DNA from: Elusimicrobiota bacterium
GTDB lineage: Bacteria > Elusimicrobiota > Elusimicrobia > UBA1565 > UBA9628
Reading direction: 5' to 3'
DNA: 64,000 bases
NCBI GenBank assembly: GCA_023249645.1
Contig: JAHFCF010000005.1
Coordinates: 62,001-126,000, forward strand
In this document: positions 31,959 to 39,720 of the stretch, in pieces
Position numbering within the stretch: position 1 is the stretch's first letter
Layout of the letters: every line of letters starts with the position of its first letter
Made by a program: the position numbers and the translations under genes
The notes under the pieces: generated by a model
The model's input: only the letters and a program-made list of their open reading frames with translations
Databases searched by the model: none
Told to the model about the DNA's origin: nothing

Positions 31959-32987
31959 GATCGGGCCGCGCCGGCGCCAATCCTTCGAAAGCCCCTGATC
32001 CCGGAGCAGATAATCGCTGTCGAGGTCCACGAAGTCGAAGGATCCCGCGCCCATAGCCAGGTGCACGCTGGGCATGAGGCCTTGCGAGGTCTCGGCCATG
32101 CAGCCGATCATGAGCCGCAGACCTGAGGCGCGCGCCACAGCGGCGATCTCCAGGGCGCGCAGAAGGCCGCTTTTGGCGACCTTGATGTTGATGACAGAGG
32201 CCGCGCCTTCCCGTGCGACGCGGACCGCGTCTTGGGGAGAGAAAACCATCTCGTCGGCCGCGACCGGGATGGGCGAGCGGCGAGTCAACGCCGCCATGCC
32301 TTTGAAATCGGTTTTTGGCAGAGGCTGTTCCAGGAGCTCGACTTGGATGCCTGACTTCAGGCAGGCTTCGATCAGGCGCAGGGATGAGGACACCGTGAGG
32401 CCCTGATTGCCGTCGAGTATGTAGGCGCGGCCGCGCGCCGCGGCATGCACGGTTTTTATCCTTGATAAATCTTCCGTGTAGGTCGTCCCGACCTTGATCT
32501 TGAAGAGGCGAAAGCCGTCCTGCGCGGCTTCGCCCGCGGCTTGGGAGGTCATGGCAGGATCGTCCCAGGCCGAGATCGTGACATCAGACTCGATTTCCGA
32601 GAGTTTCCCACCGAACCAGGAGGCCAGGCAGAGACCTTGCGAGCGGGTCCAGGCGTCGAGGAGAGCGCATTCAAAAGCCGAGACAGCCGGGCTTGCATCC
32701 GAGTGTTTTTTCCACGCTTCTTCGATGAGGGGTCGATGCGCGGCCGCGTCTTGGCCCATGGCCCAGCGGCCCATATCTCCCAAGACCTTTGCCAGGCGCT
32801 GGGGCTTCAAGTGCGCCAGGGCCAGGGAGGCCGAGGCCTCGCCGTAACCGACAGTGCCATCTCTCAGTGTCAGGGAGAAACCGACGTTGCAGGTCTCGGT
32901 TTTTCGGCCCAGGGCCGTGACAAAGGCGCGCTTGAGCGGCGTGCGGAAGACTCGTACTGAGAAGGAGCGCACAAGCGTCTGCACCAT
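31944..32987 (-). CDS. Dipeptide epimerase (L-Ala-D/L-Glu type, enolase superfamily)
   Basis: 347 residues. Enolase-superfamily barrel with the KXK base pair (FKIKVG), metal ligands in ILDGNQG, LLEQPL and VAADEM, and the second Lys in INIKVAKSG. DLDSDYLL near the end carries the DXD that binds the dipeptide amino group in L-Ala-D/L-Glu epimerases. It probably recycles peptidoglycan peptides in the cytosol. That fits the LytM peptidase elsewhere in the window, although they are not linked. Confidence 0.9.
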   Translation of the reverse strand: MVQTLVRSFSVRVFRTPLKRAFVTALGRKTETCNVGFSLTLRDGTVGYGEASASLALAHLKPQRLAKVLGDMGRWAMGQDAAAHRPLIEEAWKKHSDASPAVSAFECALLDAWTRSQGLCLASWFGGKLSEIESDVTISAWDDPAMTSQAAGEAAQDGFRLFKIKVGTTYTEDLSRIKTVHAAARGRAYILDGNQGLTVSSSLRLIEACLKSGIQVELLEQPLPKTDFKGMAALTRRSPIPVAADEMVFSPQDAVRVAREGAASVINIKVAKSGLLRALEIAAVARASGLRLMIGCMAETSQGLMPSVHLAMGAGSFDFVDLDSDYLLRDQGLSKDWRRRGPILSRR

Positions 32988-33037
32988 GCGTCCACTATAA
33001 CAAAATCAATATTGAGATTTCGTATAATGCCTCCGCC

Positions 33038-33214
33038 ATGGGATCATCAGCCCTTGAATTCCACATGACGCCGCGGCTGTTCCTCAAGGCCTCGGCGAGC
33101 ATCTTCCTCGCCGTCGCCGGCATGTATTATTTGAGCGTTGGGAAAAGAAAGCAGAGCCTCAACACCATGCTCTTGGGCGGGGTGCTGCTCCTGCTGGCGC
33201 TTTTTGTCTTCTAG
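33038..33214 (+). CDS. Small two-helix membrane protein, 58 residues
   Basis: Two hydrophobic stretches (LFLKASASIFLAVAGMYYL and TMLLGGVLLLLALFVF) separated by a basic loop (SVGKRKQS). TATAAT at 33023-33028 ends 9 bp before ATG 33038, so the transcript would have almost no leader. The stop TAG shares the palindrome CTAG with the stop of the convergent protease gene. Small proteins of this kind are common in diderm genomes; function unknown. Confidence 0.7.
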   Translation: MGSSALEFHMTPRLFLKASASIFLAVAGMYYLSVGKRKQSLNTMLLGGVLLLLALFVF

Positions 33215-34278
33215 TCGGCGCTGCTTCGCCGCTTCTCGATTTCGCCCTGCATCTCCTTCTCCATGTCTTCCATCGCCGAGATCTCCTTATGGATGAGGTC
33301 CTGGGCATGGAAGGGTTTGAGCGGGGTCAGGATCTTCGGCGCTGACTGGACCGGCGCCGGCGTGGCGGGTTTGGGAGCGGGAGGCGCTTGGACCGCTGGC
33401 TCAATGGGTTTCGGCTCCGGGGCTGCGGCGACCGGAGCCGGCGCTGGCGGCGTCTCGATTGTGGGCGCGGGTGCCGGCTTGGCTGGCGCTGGTTCGACGC
33501 TGGCCGGCAGGGGCGGCTGAGCCTTCTCGGAGACGACTCCGGTTTCGCTGTAATGGACCTCCGGGCCGTTCTTGGCCAGCCAGCCCTTCACCACGTCCGA
33601 CTTGATCGAGAAATTGACGCTGGTGATGGTGAGGCCGTCGGCGGCCTTGCGGGCCATGGACGTGTTGACGCCGATCATGGCTCCCTGGCTGTTGAGCAAG
33701 GGACCGCCGGAGTTGCCGCGGTTGATGCTGGCGTCGGTCTGGAAGACGTCCTTGCCGCTGACGCCGCCCAGGTCGGCGATGACCGTGCTGACCACTCCCT
33801 GCGTGAGGGTCCACAGGCCTCCCTGCTCGGGATGGCCGATGGCGACCACCGGATCGCCCGACTCCACCGTCGAGGCGTCTCCCAGTGGCACGGTCGTGAG
33901 GACCGAGGGCTTCTCTTCAAGCTCCAAGAGGGCCAGGTCGATGGCCCGGTCGTAGGACTTCACCTTGGCTCGGAGAGGATTGGTCATGTCCCGCTTGGGA
34001 TCGCCGGTGACCTTGGCGGGCTTCAGATAGACATGGATGATCTCGTAGGGCTCTTGGGCGGGGGCGCGCAGGATCACATGGGCATTGGTCAGGATGTAGC
34101 CGGTGGAATCGATGATGCTCCCCGTGCCGATCTCCCCGCTCCCCTCGCGGTTGACGGCCATGATGAGCACGACGCCGGGACCGACTTTCTGGTAGATCTG
34201 GCGCGGCGAGATGTCCGCTCGGACAGGCACGGCGGCTGCGACGACGAGCGCGGCGATCACGGCGAAGAAACGGTTCAT
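33211..34278 (-). CDS. Secreted S1C (DegP-like) serine protease without PDZ domain
   Basis: 355 residues. Signal peptide (NRFFAVIAALVVAAAVPVRA), then a trypsin-like domain with His (ILTNAHVIL), Asp (YDRAIDLALLEL) and Ser (INRGNSGGPLLNSQG) in the right order. In place of PDZ domains there is a Pro/Ala-rich tail of ~90 residues and a short charged C-terminal helix. It probably works in periplasmic quality control or in cutting a specific partner, with the tail acting as a spacer. ATG 34278 is chosen because the signal peptide starts there; the frame is open further upstream across the tatA gene. Confidence 0.9.
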   Translation of the reverse strand: MNRFFAVIAALVVAAAVPVRADISPRQIYQKVGPGVVLIMAVNREGSGEIGTGSIIDSTGYILTNAHVILRAPAQEPYEIIHVYLKPAKVTGDPKRDMTNPLRAKVKSYDRAIDLALLELEEKPSVLTTVPLGDASTVESGDPVVAIGHPEQGGLWTLTQGVVSTVIADLGGVSGKDVFQTDASINRGNSGGPLLNSQGAMIGVNTSMARKAADGLTITSVNFSIKSDVVKGWLAKNGPEVHYSETGVVSEKAQPPLPASVEPAPAKPAPAPTIETPPAPAPVAAAPEPKPIEPAVQAPPAPKPATPAPVQSAPKILTPLKPFHAQDLIHKEISAMEDMEKEMQGEIEKRRSSAD

Positions 34279-34348
34279 GGTTTGACCTCCCACGTCCTGA
34301 GGGGAGTCTAGCATAACGCTGTCCGGTTTTTGGAATCGATTTTTTTGG

Positions 34349-34373
34349 TATAATAGAAACTGTAGCGGGAGGC
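34349..34373 (+). promoter_or_regulatory. -10 box and ribosome site of tatA
   Basis: TATAAT at 34349-34354 and GGGAGG at 34368-34373, then ATG 34378. A -35 element is not clear. Confidence 0.5.
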
Positions 34374-34377
34374 ATTC

Positions 34378-34587
34378 ATGGGAGAATTTTCTCCGATTCA
34401 CTGGTTGATCGTTCTGGTCGTCGCGCTCTTGATCTTCGGGCCCAAGCGCATCCCCGAGATCGCCAAGTCCTTGGGCGAGGGCATCCGCGAGTTCAAGAAG
34501 TCCATGCGGGAAGGCCTGGCCGAGCCCGTGGCCGCCAAGACCGAGACCACGGCGACGCCGTCTTCGACTCCAGCCGCCAAGGCCTGA
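34378..34587 (+). CDS. tatA: TatA/TatE family twin-arginine translocase subunit
   Basis: 69 residues. One N-terminal membrane helix (PIHWLIVLVVALLIFGPKRIPEI) with the conserved FGP hinge, an amphipathic helix (AKSLGEGIREFKKSMREGL) and a polar Ala/Thr tail. It forms the pore-lining oligomer of the Tat export pathway. tatC is not within the window. Divergent from the S1C protease gene. Confidence 0.94.
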   Translation: MGEFSPIHWLIVLVVALLIFGPKRIPEIAKSLGEGIREFKKSMREGLAEPVAAKTETTATPSSTPAAKA

Positions 34588-34611
34588 CTTCCCCCCCCTG
34601 GGGAATGAGCG

Positions 34612-34683
34612 TGTCCCCGAGAGGAATCGAACCTCTATCGCCTGCTTAGAAGGCAGGAGCTCTATCCATTGAGCTACGGGGAC
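34612..34683 (-). tRNA. tRNA-Arg (TCT)
   Basis: On the minus strand acceptor GTCCCCG pairs with CGGGGAC, the anticodon stem CCTGC/GCAGG holds loop CTTCTAA with anticodon TCT, and the T-arm is GAGGTTCGATTCCTC. The discriminator is A (34612). The 3' CCA is not encoded, unlike in tRNA-His of the same window. Confidence 0.97.
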
Positions 34684-34724
34684 AACGCGCTCATTATACA
34701 AGGATAATTCGGAGGTTGCCACAG

Positions 34725-35714
34725 ATGAGAAATCTCCTGCCTTTGTCGGCGGCGCTCGCCGCTTTCCTTGGTGTCGGCCTCTTTGGTTGCGTCTCCGTGC
34801 CTACCGTTGACAGCTACGTCCGCAAGCATCGGGGAGAAGGCTCGCGCATGACCATCGCGAGCCCTCAAGACGATGTCCACCGCGCGGCTCTCGAAATGCT
34901 CGAATACGACAAGAAAGTCCACGAGCAAGCCAAAGCGCAGCTGCCCTCGAGCATCCCCGTGCCTCCGCGCGTGATCAGCGATGATGGGAATGTGCTGCGC
35001 ATCACCTCCATGATGCAGGAAAGGTACTATCAGGATTTTGAACAGACCAGCATCTTCCTTGACCCGGGAGCGGATGGCGAACATACGGACGTGGAGGTCA
35101 TCGCAGAATATTTCTTCGATGGCACCGTCTACACAAAAGAGCAATCCAATTCCAGCGAAAATTCGACGTTAGCGGCGATTGCCAGCATCGCGCAAAGTTA
35201 CGCCAAGGTCCGCAAGGCGGCCGCGGATAAGCTCGCGGCTCAAGCCGCGGCTGAGACGGGGGAGCAGGCCGGCGACGAGCTGGCGCAAGCGGGAAAGACC
35301 CAAGAGGCTTTCGCCCGCTACATGGCCGCCGTTCCGGGCGCTCCCGCTGGCAGCGAGCTGGAGCAGAGGCTGCGCGAGAAGGTCATCCGCCATGTCCAGT
35401 CCCTCGGATCGCCGCCTCCGATCCCCGAGGAAGCGACGCGGCACGCGGTCCGAGGGAAGGCCTTCCTGGAGAAGGCCCAGGACGCGGGCGGATTGGCTTT
35501 GGCCGTGTCGGAATATCGGCAGGCGCTTGAACTTGCGCCCTGGTGGGCGACCGGCTACTTCAATCTCGGACTCATCCAGGAAAAAGCCGCGGATTACTCG
35601 GGCGCGATCCAGAGCCTCAAGCTCTATCTTCTCGCGGCGCCGCATTCCGCCGACGCGAAAGCGGTCCAGGAGAAGATCTACAAACTTGAGGTCTCCCAGG
35701 AGATGAATCATTGA
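34725..35714 (+). CDS. TPR-containing lipoprotein
   Basis: 329 residues. Signal with lipobox (AAFLGVGLFGC), a conserved-looking middle domain, and a C-terminal TPR pair (AVSEYRQALELAPWWATGYF, then YSGAIQSLKLYLLAAP). The C-terminal part is clearly paralogous to that of the next gene: both have PPIPEE, an APW...YFNL segment and KLYLLA.P...DA. GGAGG lies ~9 nt before ATG 34725, which rules out the TTG at 34716. Likely periplasmic-side lipid-anchored scaffold; no function known. Confidence 0.8.
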   Translation: MRNLLPLSAALAAFLGVGLFGCVSVPTVDSYVRKHRGEGSRMTIASPQDDVHRAALEMLEYDKKVHEQAKAQLPSSIPVPPRVISDDGNVLRITSMMQERYYQDFEQTSIFLDPGADGEHTDVEVIAEYFFDGTVYTKEQSNSSENSTLAAIASIAQSYAKVRKAAADKLAAQAAAETGEQAGDELAQAGKTQEAFARYMAAVPGAPAGSELEQRLREKVIRHVQSLGSPPPIPEEATRHAVRGKAFLEKAQDAGGLALAVSEYRQALELAPWWATGYFNLGLIQEKAADYSGAIQSLKLYLLAAPHSADAKAVQEKIYKLEVSQEMNH

Positions 35715-36937
35715 TGAAGACCATATCCATCCAAACCGCCCCCGGCATCAGTCTCTCCCTGCTGGCAGTGATTTTTTCCGCGATGCTGACCGGCTGCTCC
35801 ACGACCGAATACGGCGGCGGCCCTACCGTGATCACCGACCAGGAAGTCGAAGCAGGCAGGGAGACGGCCCAGCGGCTCGTCGCGCGGGCGCAGACGGAAT
35901 TGGCCGCCCAGGAAGCGAAGCTCGCGCAGAGCGACGATGCCGAGCATGCCGGCGTCGCGGCCGAGAAGGCGGGCCGGTTCGATGAAGCTTTCCAACAGGA
36001 TCTCTCCGCTCTCCAAGCGCTCGGCGAGGATCCGGATCCCGCGGAGGACTATCGCCTCTGCGAGAGGATCATCAAGCTCGTCCCGCGTCTGTCTCGCACT
36101 CCCCCGATCCCCGAGGAGGTCAAGAGGCGTATGGCCTTTGGAAAAGTAGCCCTCAAGGAGGCGCAGAAGCCGCAAGACTTCGAGAAATCCGCGGCCGAGT
36201 TCGCCAAGGCCTCGCACTTGGCGCCGTGGCTTGCGGCGCCCTACTTCAATCTCGCCCTGGTCCAGGAGAAGGCGGGTCTCGTCGGTGGCGCGCTCAACCA
36301 TTTCAAGCTCTATCTTCTCGCTTCTCCGAATGATCCCGATGCGGAGAAGGTCAGAGGTCATATCTATGAACTGGAATACAAGCAAGGCGGCACCGCGTCG
36401 GCGCCGCAAGGCTTGGCCGGGAACTGGGCCTATGGCTATGTCTTCAATGGAGAAAAGAAGAAATTGATCTATCGCATCGATGTCTCCGGCGATGACTTCA
36501 CGCTCGTCCGCCCGGCCGCCCCCTATTCGTCGCAGGCCACGATGTACACGGGCACGCTCCAGGGCCGCCGCATCCGCGGGAAATACACGCAGGGCCAGGC
36601 TTTGAACTGCGGGGAGACCAGGCGCGATGTCATGAGAGCAGATTTTTATCTGGACAACATCGTCCACTGCACATTCCCGAACGATTTCGCCCTGCCGATG
36701 TCGGGGGAATTGAGCTCCGACGGCGATACGCTGAGGCTGAGTTATGAGACTGCCGTCACCACGGTGGCAGTTCACTCGAGGACCGACATCAATCTTCTCG
36801 CGGGCAACAGCAGCGAGACCGTCGTGACGATCGGATTGATGGAGGAGCTCAAGCTTGAGACGATCAAGCTGACCCGGGACGGTCCGGCACCGTCAGCGCT
36901 CGAGGGCATCATCCGCCGTCTTAAAGTCGACCAGTGA
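35714..36937 (+). CDS. TPR-containing lipoprotein, paralogue of the preceding gene
   Basis: 407 residues. Signal and lipobox (AVIFSAMLTGC), a helical region, TPR-like repeats (FEKSAAEFAKASHLAPWLAAPY, NLALVQEKAGLVGGALNHF) and a C-terminal beta-rich domain (~235-400: LIYRIDVSGDDFTLVRP, ATMYTGTLQGRRIRGKYTQG). The ATG overlaps the previous stop (TGATG). The shared TPR region and the overlap suggest gene duplication, with gain of an additional domain here. Confidence 0.8.
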   Translation: MKTISIQTAPGISLSLLAVIFSAMLTGCSTTEYGGGPTVITDQEVEAGRETAQRLVARAQTELAAQEAKLAQSDDAEHAGVAAEKAGRFDEAFQQDLSALQALGEDPDPAEDYRLCERIIKLVPRLSRTPPIPEEVKRRMAFGKVALKEAQKPQDFEKSAAEFAKASHLAPWLAAPYFNLALVQEKAGLVGGALNHFKLYLLASPNDPDAEKVRGHIYELEYKQGGTASAPQGLAGNWAYGYVFNGEKKKLIYRIDVSGDDFTLVRPAAPYSSQATMYTGTLQGRRIRGKYTQGQALNCGETRRDVMRADFYLDNIVHCTFPNDFALPMSGELSSDGDTLRLSYETAVTTVAVHSRTDINLLAGNSSETVVTIGLMEELKLETIKLTRDGPAPSALEGIIRRLKVDQ

Positions 36938-38466
36938 GAATGAAAGTCGGCAGATTCTGCCTCAGCCTGTTTTTCTGCCTTGCCGGCGGATCTTCCAGGA
37001 TCGCTCACGCCTCCTGCGGATGCATGCCCAAAGACGGCGGCAATGCGGTTTACTATGAGTGCGGCGGGCCCGTGCCTGCCCGCTGCACGGGAAGCTCCGC
37101 AGCGACATCGTCGGGCGGCGGGGGCTACTCCGGCGGCTACGGAGCAGCGGCCGCGGGGAATGCCCTTGGGAATTTAAGCGAACAGGCTGGAGCCGCCTTG
37201 TGGAACGGGGTCTTCGGCAATCCTCAGCAGAAAGCCGACGAAGCGGCCGCGGAGGCGGAGCGTCAGCGCCAATTGGCGATCCAGCGCGAGAACGCGCGCG
37301 TGCTCAGGTGCCAGAAGGCGGCCGCGGACCAGAAAAAATTCGACGCGGACCAGTCCGAACTTTTAGGCCAGATGCGGGGCGCCGACTCTGGAGACGGACA
37401 ACTCCAACTCAAGGATTTCGGCTCATCACGGCAACGCCCGGGGGCTGGACAGGACGTGTGCGCTTCCGGCAAACCGTCGCCTCCGTCGCAGACCGGCCAT
37501 ACGGGCGAATGCGGATGGGAGCTGGCGCAGGCCCGTTATGAAAGCCAGCAGCAGAAATGGGAGGCCCAGTGCGGGGAGGGCGTTGGAACTCCGACGGGGG
37601 CGACGGGTCTTGTGCTCAAGGACCTCGGCGATTCCCCAAGGATATGCGGCAACTGCTACGACGCCTACTCCAAGAACAGCGCCTCGTGCGACGCGGGCGC
37701 CGGCACCTTCGGATACAACGCCTGCCTCAATGACGCCTTCAAGGCATGGAAAAAGTGCCTGGGCCCCGCGGACGAGGCCGAGTGTCCGGGGGAGATGATT
37801 CCCCCGCGAGTCAAGACCTCCGCCAGCGCAGGCGCGCTGGATCTGGGCGATCTCAAGGATATCGCGCCTCCGCACACTCCCCCCTCTCCACCTCCGGCCG
37901 GATCCTCCGTGCTGTGGAAAGCCTTGGAGATGAAAGGCGACGTCTCTTTTGTGACCCGGTCCGGCCGCAAGCTGACTCCGGGAGAGATGCCCAACGGCGC
38001 CGACCTCGCCGGCGCGACGGTGCAAACCGGCCTCCATTCGGCGGTCAAGCTGCGGCTTCCGGATGATACGACCTTCAAGATCGGTCCGGGCTCCAAGCTG
38101 GTGCTCGATGAGTTCGTCTACGATCCCAAGACGGGCGCCACGAAAAAGGTCGTGAGCATGTCGAAGGGAGTCTTTCGTTGGGTGACGGGAGAGATGAGCA
38201 AGGCCAAAACACAAGCGGGCGCAGGCGCCTCGGAAGAAACGCTGCACATCCCGGCCGGAGACCTGGGCATCCGGGGAACCGATTTTGAAACCTCTATTGA
38301 TCCCAGCGGGGCGGGGCGGGTCCGCCTGTTTTCCGGTGCGCTCGAGGTCAAGCCTAAGAAGGACGCAAAGCCCTTTCCTCTGGCCGGAGGCCACGAGGTG
38401 CGCTTCGGTGCTGACGGACGCTTTGGTCCTGTGAGCCGGTTGAAGTCGCATCCTACGCGATCTTGA
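36934..38466 (+). CDS. Secreted Cys-rich protein with C-terminal FecR domain
   Basis: 510 residues. A signal peptide (LSLFFCLAGGSSRIAHA) is followed by a Cys-rich, Gly/Ser-rich region and a helical segment (~85-130). A second Cys-rich region (ICGNCYDAYSKNSASC, YNACLNDAFKAWKKC) and a FecR domain (~310-500: GDVSFVTRSGRKLTPGE, FKIGPGSKLVLDEF, GIRGTDFETSI) follow. There is no transmembrane helix before the FecR domain, so it is the secreted type, not a FecI-linked anti-sigma protein. It starts at GTG 36934 (GTGA overlap with the previous gene) or ATG 36940. Third member of an envelope operon. Confidence 0.85.
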   Translation: MRMKVGRFCLSLFFCLAGGSSRIAHASCGCMPKDGGNAVYYECGGPVPARCTGSSAATSSGGGGYSGGYGAAAAGNALGNLSEQAGAALWNGVFGNPQQKADEAAAEAERQRQLAIQRENARVLRCQKAAADQKKFDADQSELLGQMRGADSGDGQLQLKDFGSSRQRPGAGQDVCASGKPSPPSQTGHTGECGWELAQARYESQQQKWEAQCGEGVGTPTGATGLVLKDLGDSPRICGNCYDAYSKNSASCDAGAGTFGYNACLNDAFKAWKKCLGPADEAECPGEMIPPRVKTSASAGALDLGDLKDIAPPHTPPSPPPAGSSVLWKALEMKGDVSFVTRSGRKLTPGEMPNGADLAGATVQTGLHSAVKLRLPDDTTFKIGPGSKLVLDEFVYDPKTGATKKVVSMSKGVFRWVTGEMSKAKTQAGAGASEETLHIPAGDLGIRGTDFETSIDPSGAGRVRLFSGALEVKPKKDAKPFPLAGGHEVRFGADGRFGPVSRLKSHPTRS

Positions 38467-38511
38467 GACGACGGCGAAACCCGCGCTGCGGTTGGGGGTA
38501 GTGTCTGGGCC

Positions 38512-38540
38512 TTGACAATAGTTCACTTATATGTTAACCT
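38512..38540 (+). promoter_or_regulatory. Promoter/operator of the HigBA-like pair
   Basis: TTGACA at 38512-38517 and a -10-like TTAACC about 16 bp downstream. GTTCAC-N6-GTTAAC (38521-38538) is an inverted repeat with one mismatch between the two, a likely operator for the antitoxin. Confidence 0.5.
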
Positions 38541-38555
38541 TAAGAGGGCAGAAGA

Positions 38556-38978
38556 ATGGCAAAATATCCAGACTACGATGACGTTCTAATCCATCCGGGA
38601 CGCCATCTAACGGCGGAGTGGTACTACACGATAGAGAGTAAAATGCCGGCTTTGGAATATTATGAGGCGCTGGCCAAAGTGGACCAGGACAGGTTCGACG
38701 ACATGATTAGGTATTTGTGCGAGACGAAGCCGGGATCCTTGCTTCCGAAGACGCTTTTCCGGATTGAGGACCGTGCCAATAAGATTTATGCGCTAAAGCC
38801 GCGGGATGAGAGATTCTTTAACTTTATGACGGCGGGCGCCAAGGTGATCATCACCAATGCCTATCATAAGCACTCACAGCAGATGACCAAAGCCGATTTG
38901 GAACATCTAAAAGTCGCCGTGCGCTATAGGCACGACTATTTGAAGCGCATCCAGGAGGGAACCTACTATGAAAACTAA
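38556..38978 (+). CDS. HigB/Gp49-like toxin
   Basis: 140 residues. Related to RelE-superfamily 'phage-derived Gp49-like' toxins: LEYYEALAKVDQDRFDDMIRY, KTLFRIEDRANKIYALKPRD, FFNFMTAGAKVIITNAYHKHSQQM and a final KRIQEG. It is a likely ribosome-dependent mRNase. The antitoxin gene overlaps its end by 11 bp, and toxin-first order is the HigBA layout. ~25 residues are added at the N-terminus compared with short HigB proteins. Confidence 0.85.
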   Translation: MAKYPDYDDVLIHPGRHLTAEWYYTIESKMPALEYYEALAKVDQDRFDDMIRYLCETKPGSLLPKTLFRIEDRANKIYALKPRDERFFNFMTAGAKVIITNAYHKHSQQMTKADLEHLKVAVRYRHDYLKRIQEGTYYEN

Positions 38979-39309
38979 AGGGAAAGCCAAGGGACTTCTA
39001 GAACGGAAGATGGAGGACCCTGCCTACCGCAGCCGTCATGAGGAGAGCTATGAGCTTTTCAAGCTGGAAGTCCAAATGCTTAACGCTTTGGAAAGAAAGC
39101 ATTGGAGCTACTCCGACCTCGCGAAGGTCATGGGGACTCAAAAGAGCGCGATATCCCGCGATCTTAAGGGCGGCGGCCTGAAAACCGCTTCCATGGATCG
39201 TATCACAAGGATGGCGGCAGCCCTGGGCTTGAAGTTTCTTCCGTTCTGTGTCGCGGCGAGCAAAGCCAAACAGGTCTTGCCCCTCATTCAAAGGTTGGCT
39301 GTCGCTTAA
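38968..39309 (+). CDS. HigA-like HTH antitoxin
   Basis: 113 residues. A helix-turn-helix of the Cro/C1 class (YSDLAKVMGTQKSAISRDLKGG, DRITRMAAALGLKF) with a basic N-terminus. It should bind the toxin and the inverted repeat before the toxin gene. Overlaps the toxin gene by 11 bp. The pair has normal base composition for the window, perhaps slightly more A/T rich. Confidence 0.85.
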   Translation: MKTKGKAKGLLERKMEDPAYRSRHEESYELFKLEVQMLNALERKHWSYSDLAKVMGTQKSAISRDLKGGGLKTASMDRITRMAAALGLKFLPFCVAASKAKQVLPLIQRLAVA

Positions 39310-39339
39310 GCTTGTGTGTTGGCGACTCCTCGCCTGAAC

Positions 39340-39690
39340 TCACGGCCCGCACGCCCTCGTACATCCGGCGGTACAATTGACCCCATCAGAAGGATGTAAG
39401 GACTGGTGCTGGGGCCTGCGGACAATCGTCGTGTTGGAGCAGTTGAGGTTTTGAGGACCGCCTCCGGTAGGCACGGAAAGGGTATGTACAATTTGCACCC
39501 ACCCTTTCTGGAGTTCAGGATCGCGCTGCTTCATCCTCTGGATATACTGTTTGGCGTCTCGTGAGTCGATCAGCGCGAGGACGACGTCTTCCACGACAAA
39601 CCACCACTCGTTGTCGTGGATGATGCGGCGGATCTCTTTGCGTTGGAATAAGGCAATGCGAGTCTCGGGATTTTGGTGAATTTCTCCCAT
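39340..39690 (-). pseudogene. Truncated BRO-N (antirepressor-like) gene
   Basis: The first ~75 residues match the BRO/DinD N-terminal DNA-binding domain (IALFQRKEIRRIIHDNEWWFVVEDVV, then DSRDAKQYIQRMKQRD and WVQIVHTLSVP, with GG..NLNCSNT in place of the family's TDCANTEG). After this point the similarity stops and the remaining ~40 residues look random, so the C-terminal half has been lost. It is probably a remnant of a phage or mobile element next to the toxin-antitoxin pair. The short protein may still be made. Confidence 0.65.
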
Positions 39691-39720
39691 GGGGGGTTCT
39701 CCTTGGAGCCGCCGGGCGTT

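Noticed and set aside
34588-34611. Rho-independent terminator after tatA
   Set aside because: TTCCCC/GGGGAA can form a short stem, but the loop is all C/T and there is no T-run.
36934-38466. FecR-domain protein as partner of the ECF sigma factor
   Set aside because: It has a signal peptide and no membrane helix before the FecR domain. The sigma gene has its own zinc anti-sigma and RseB-like genes.
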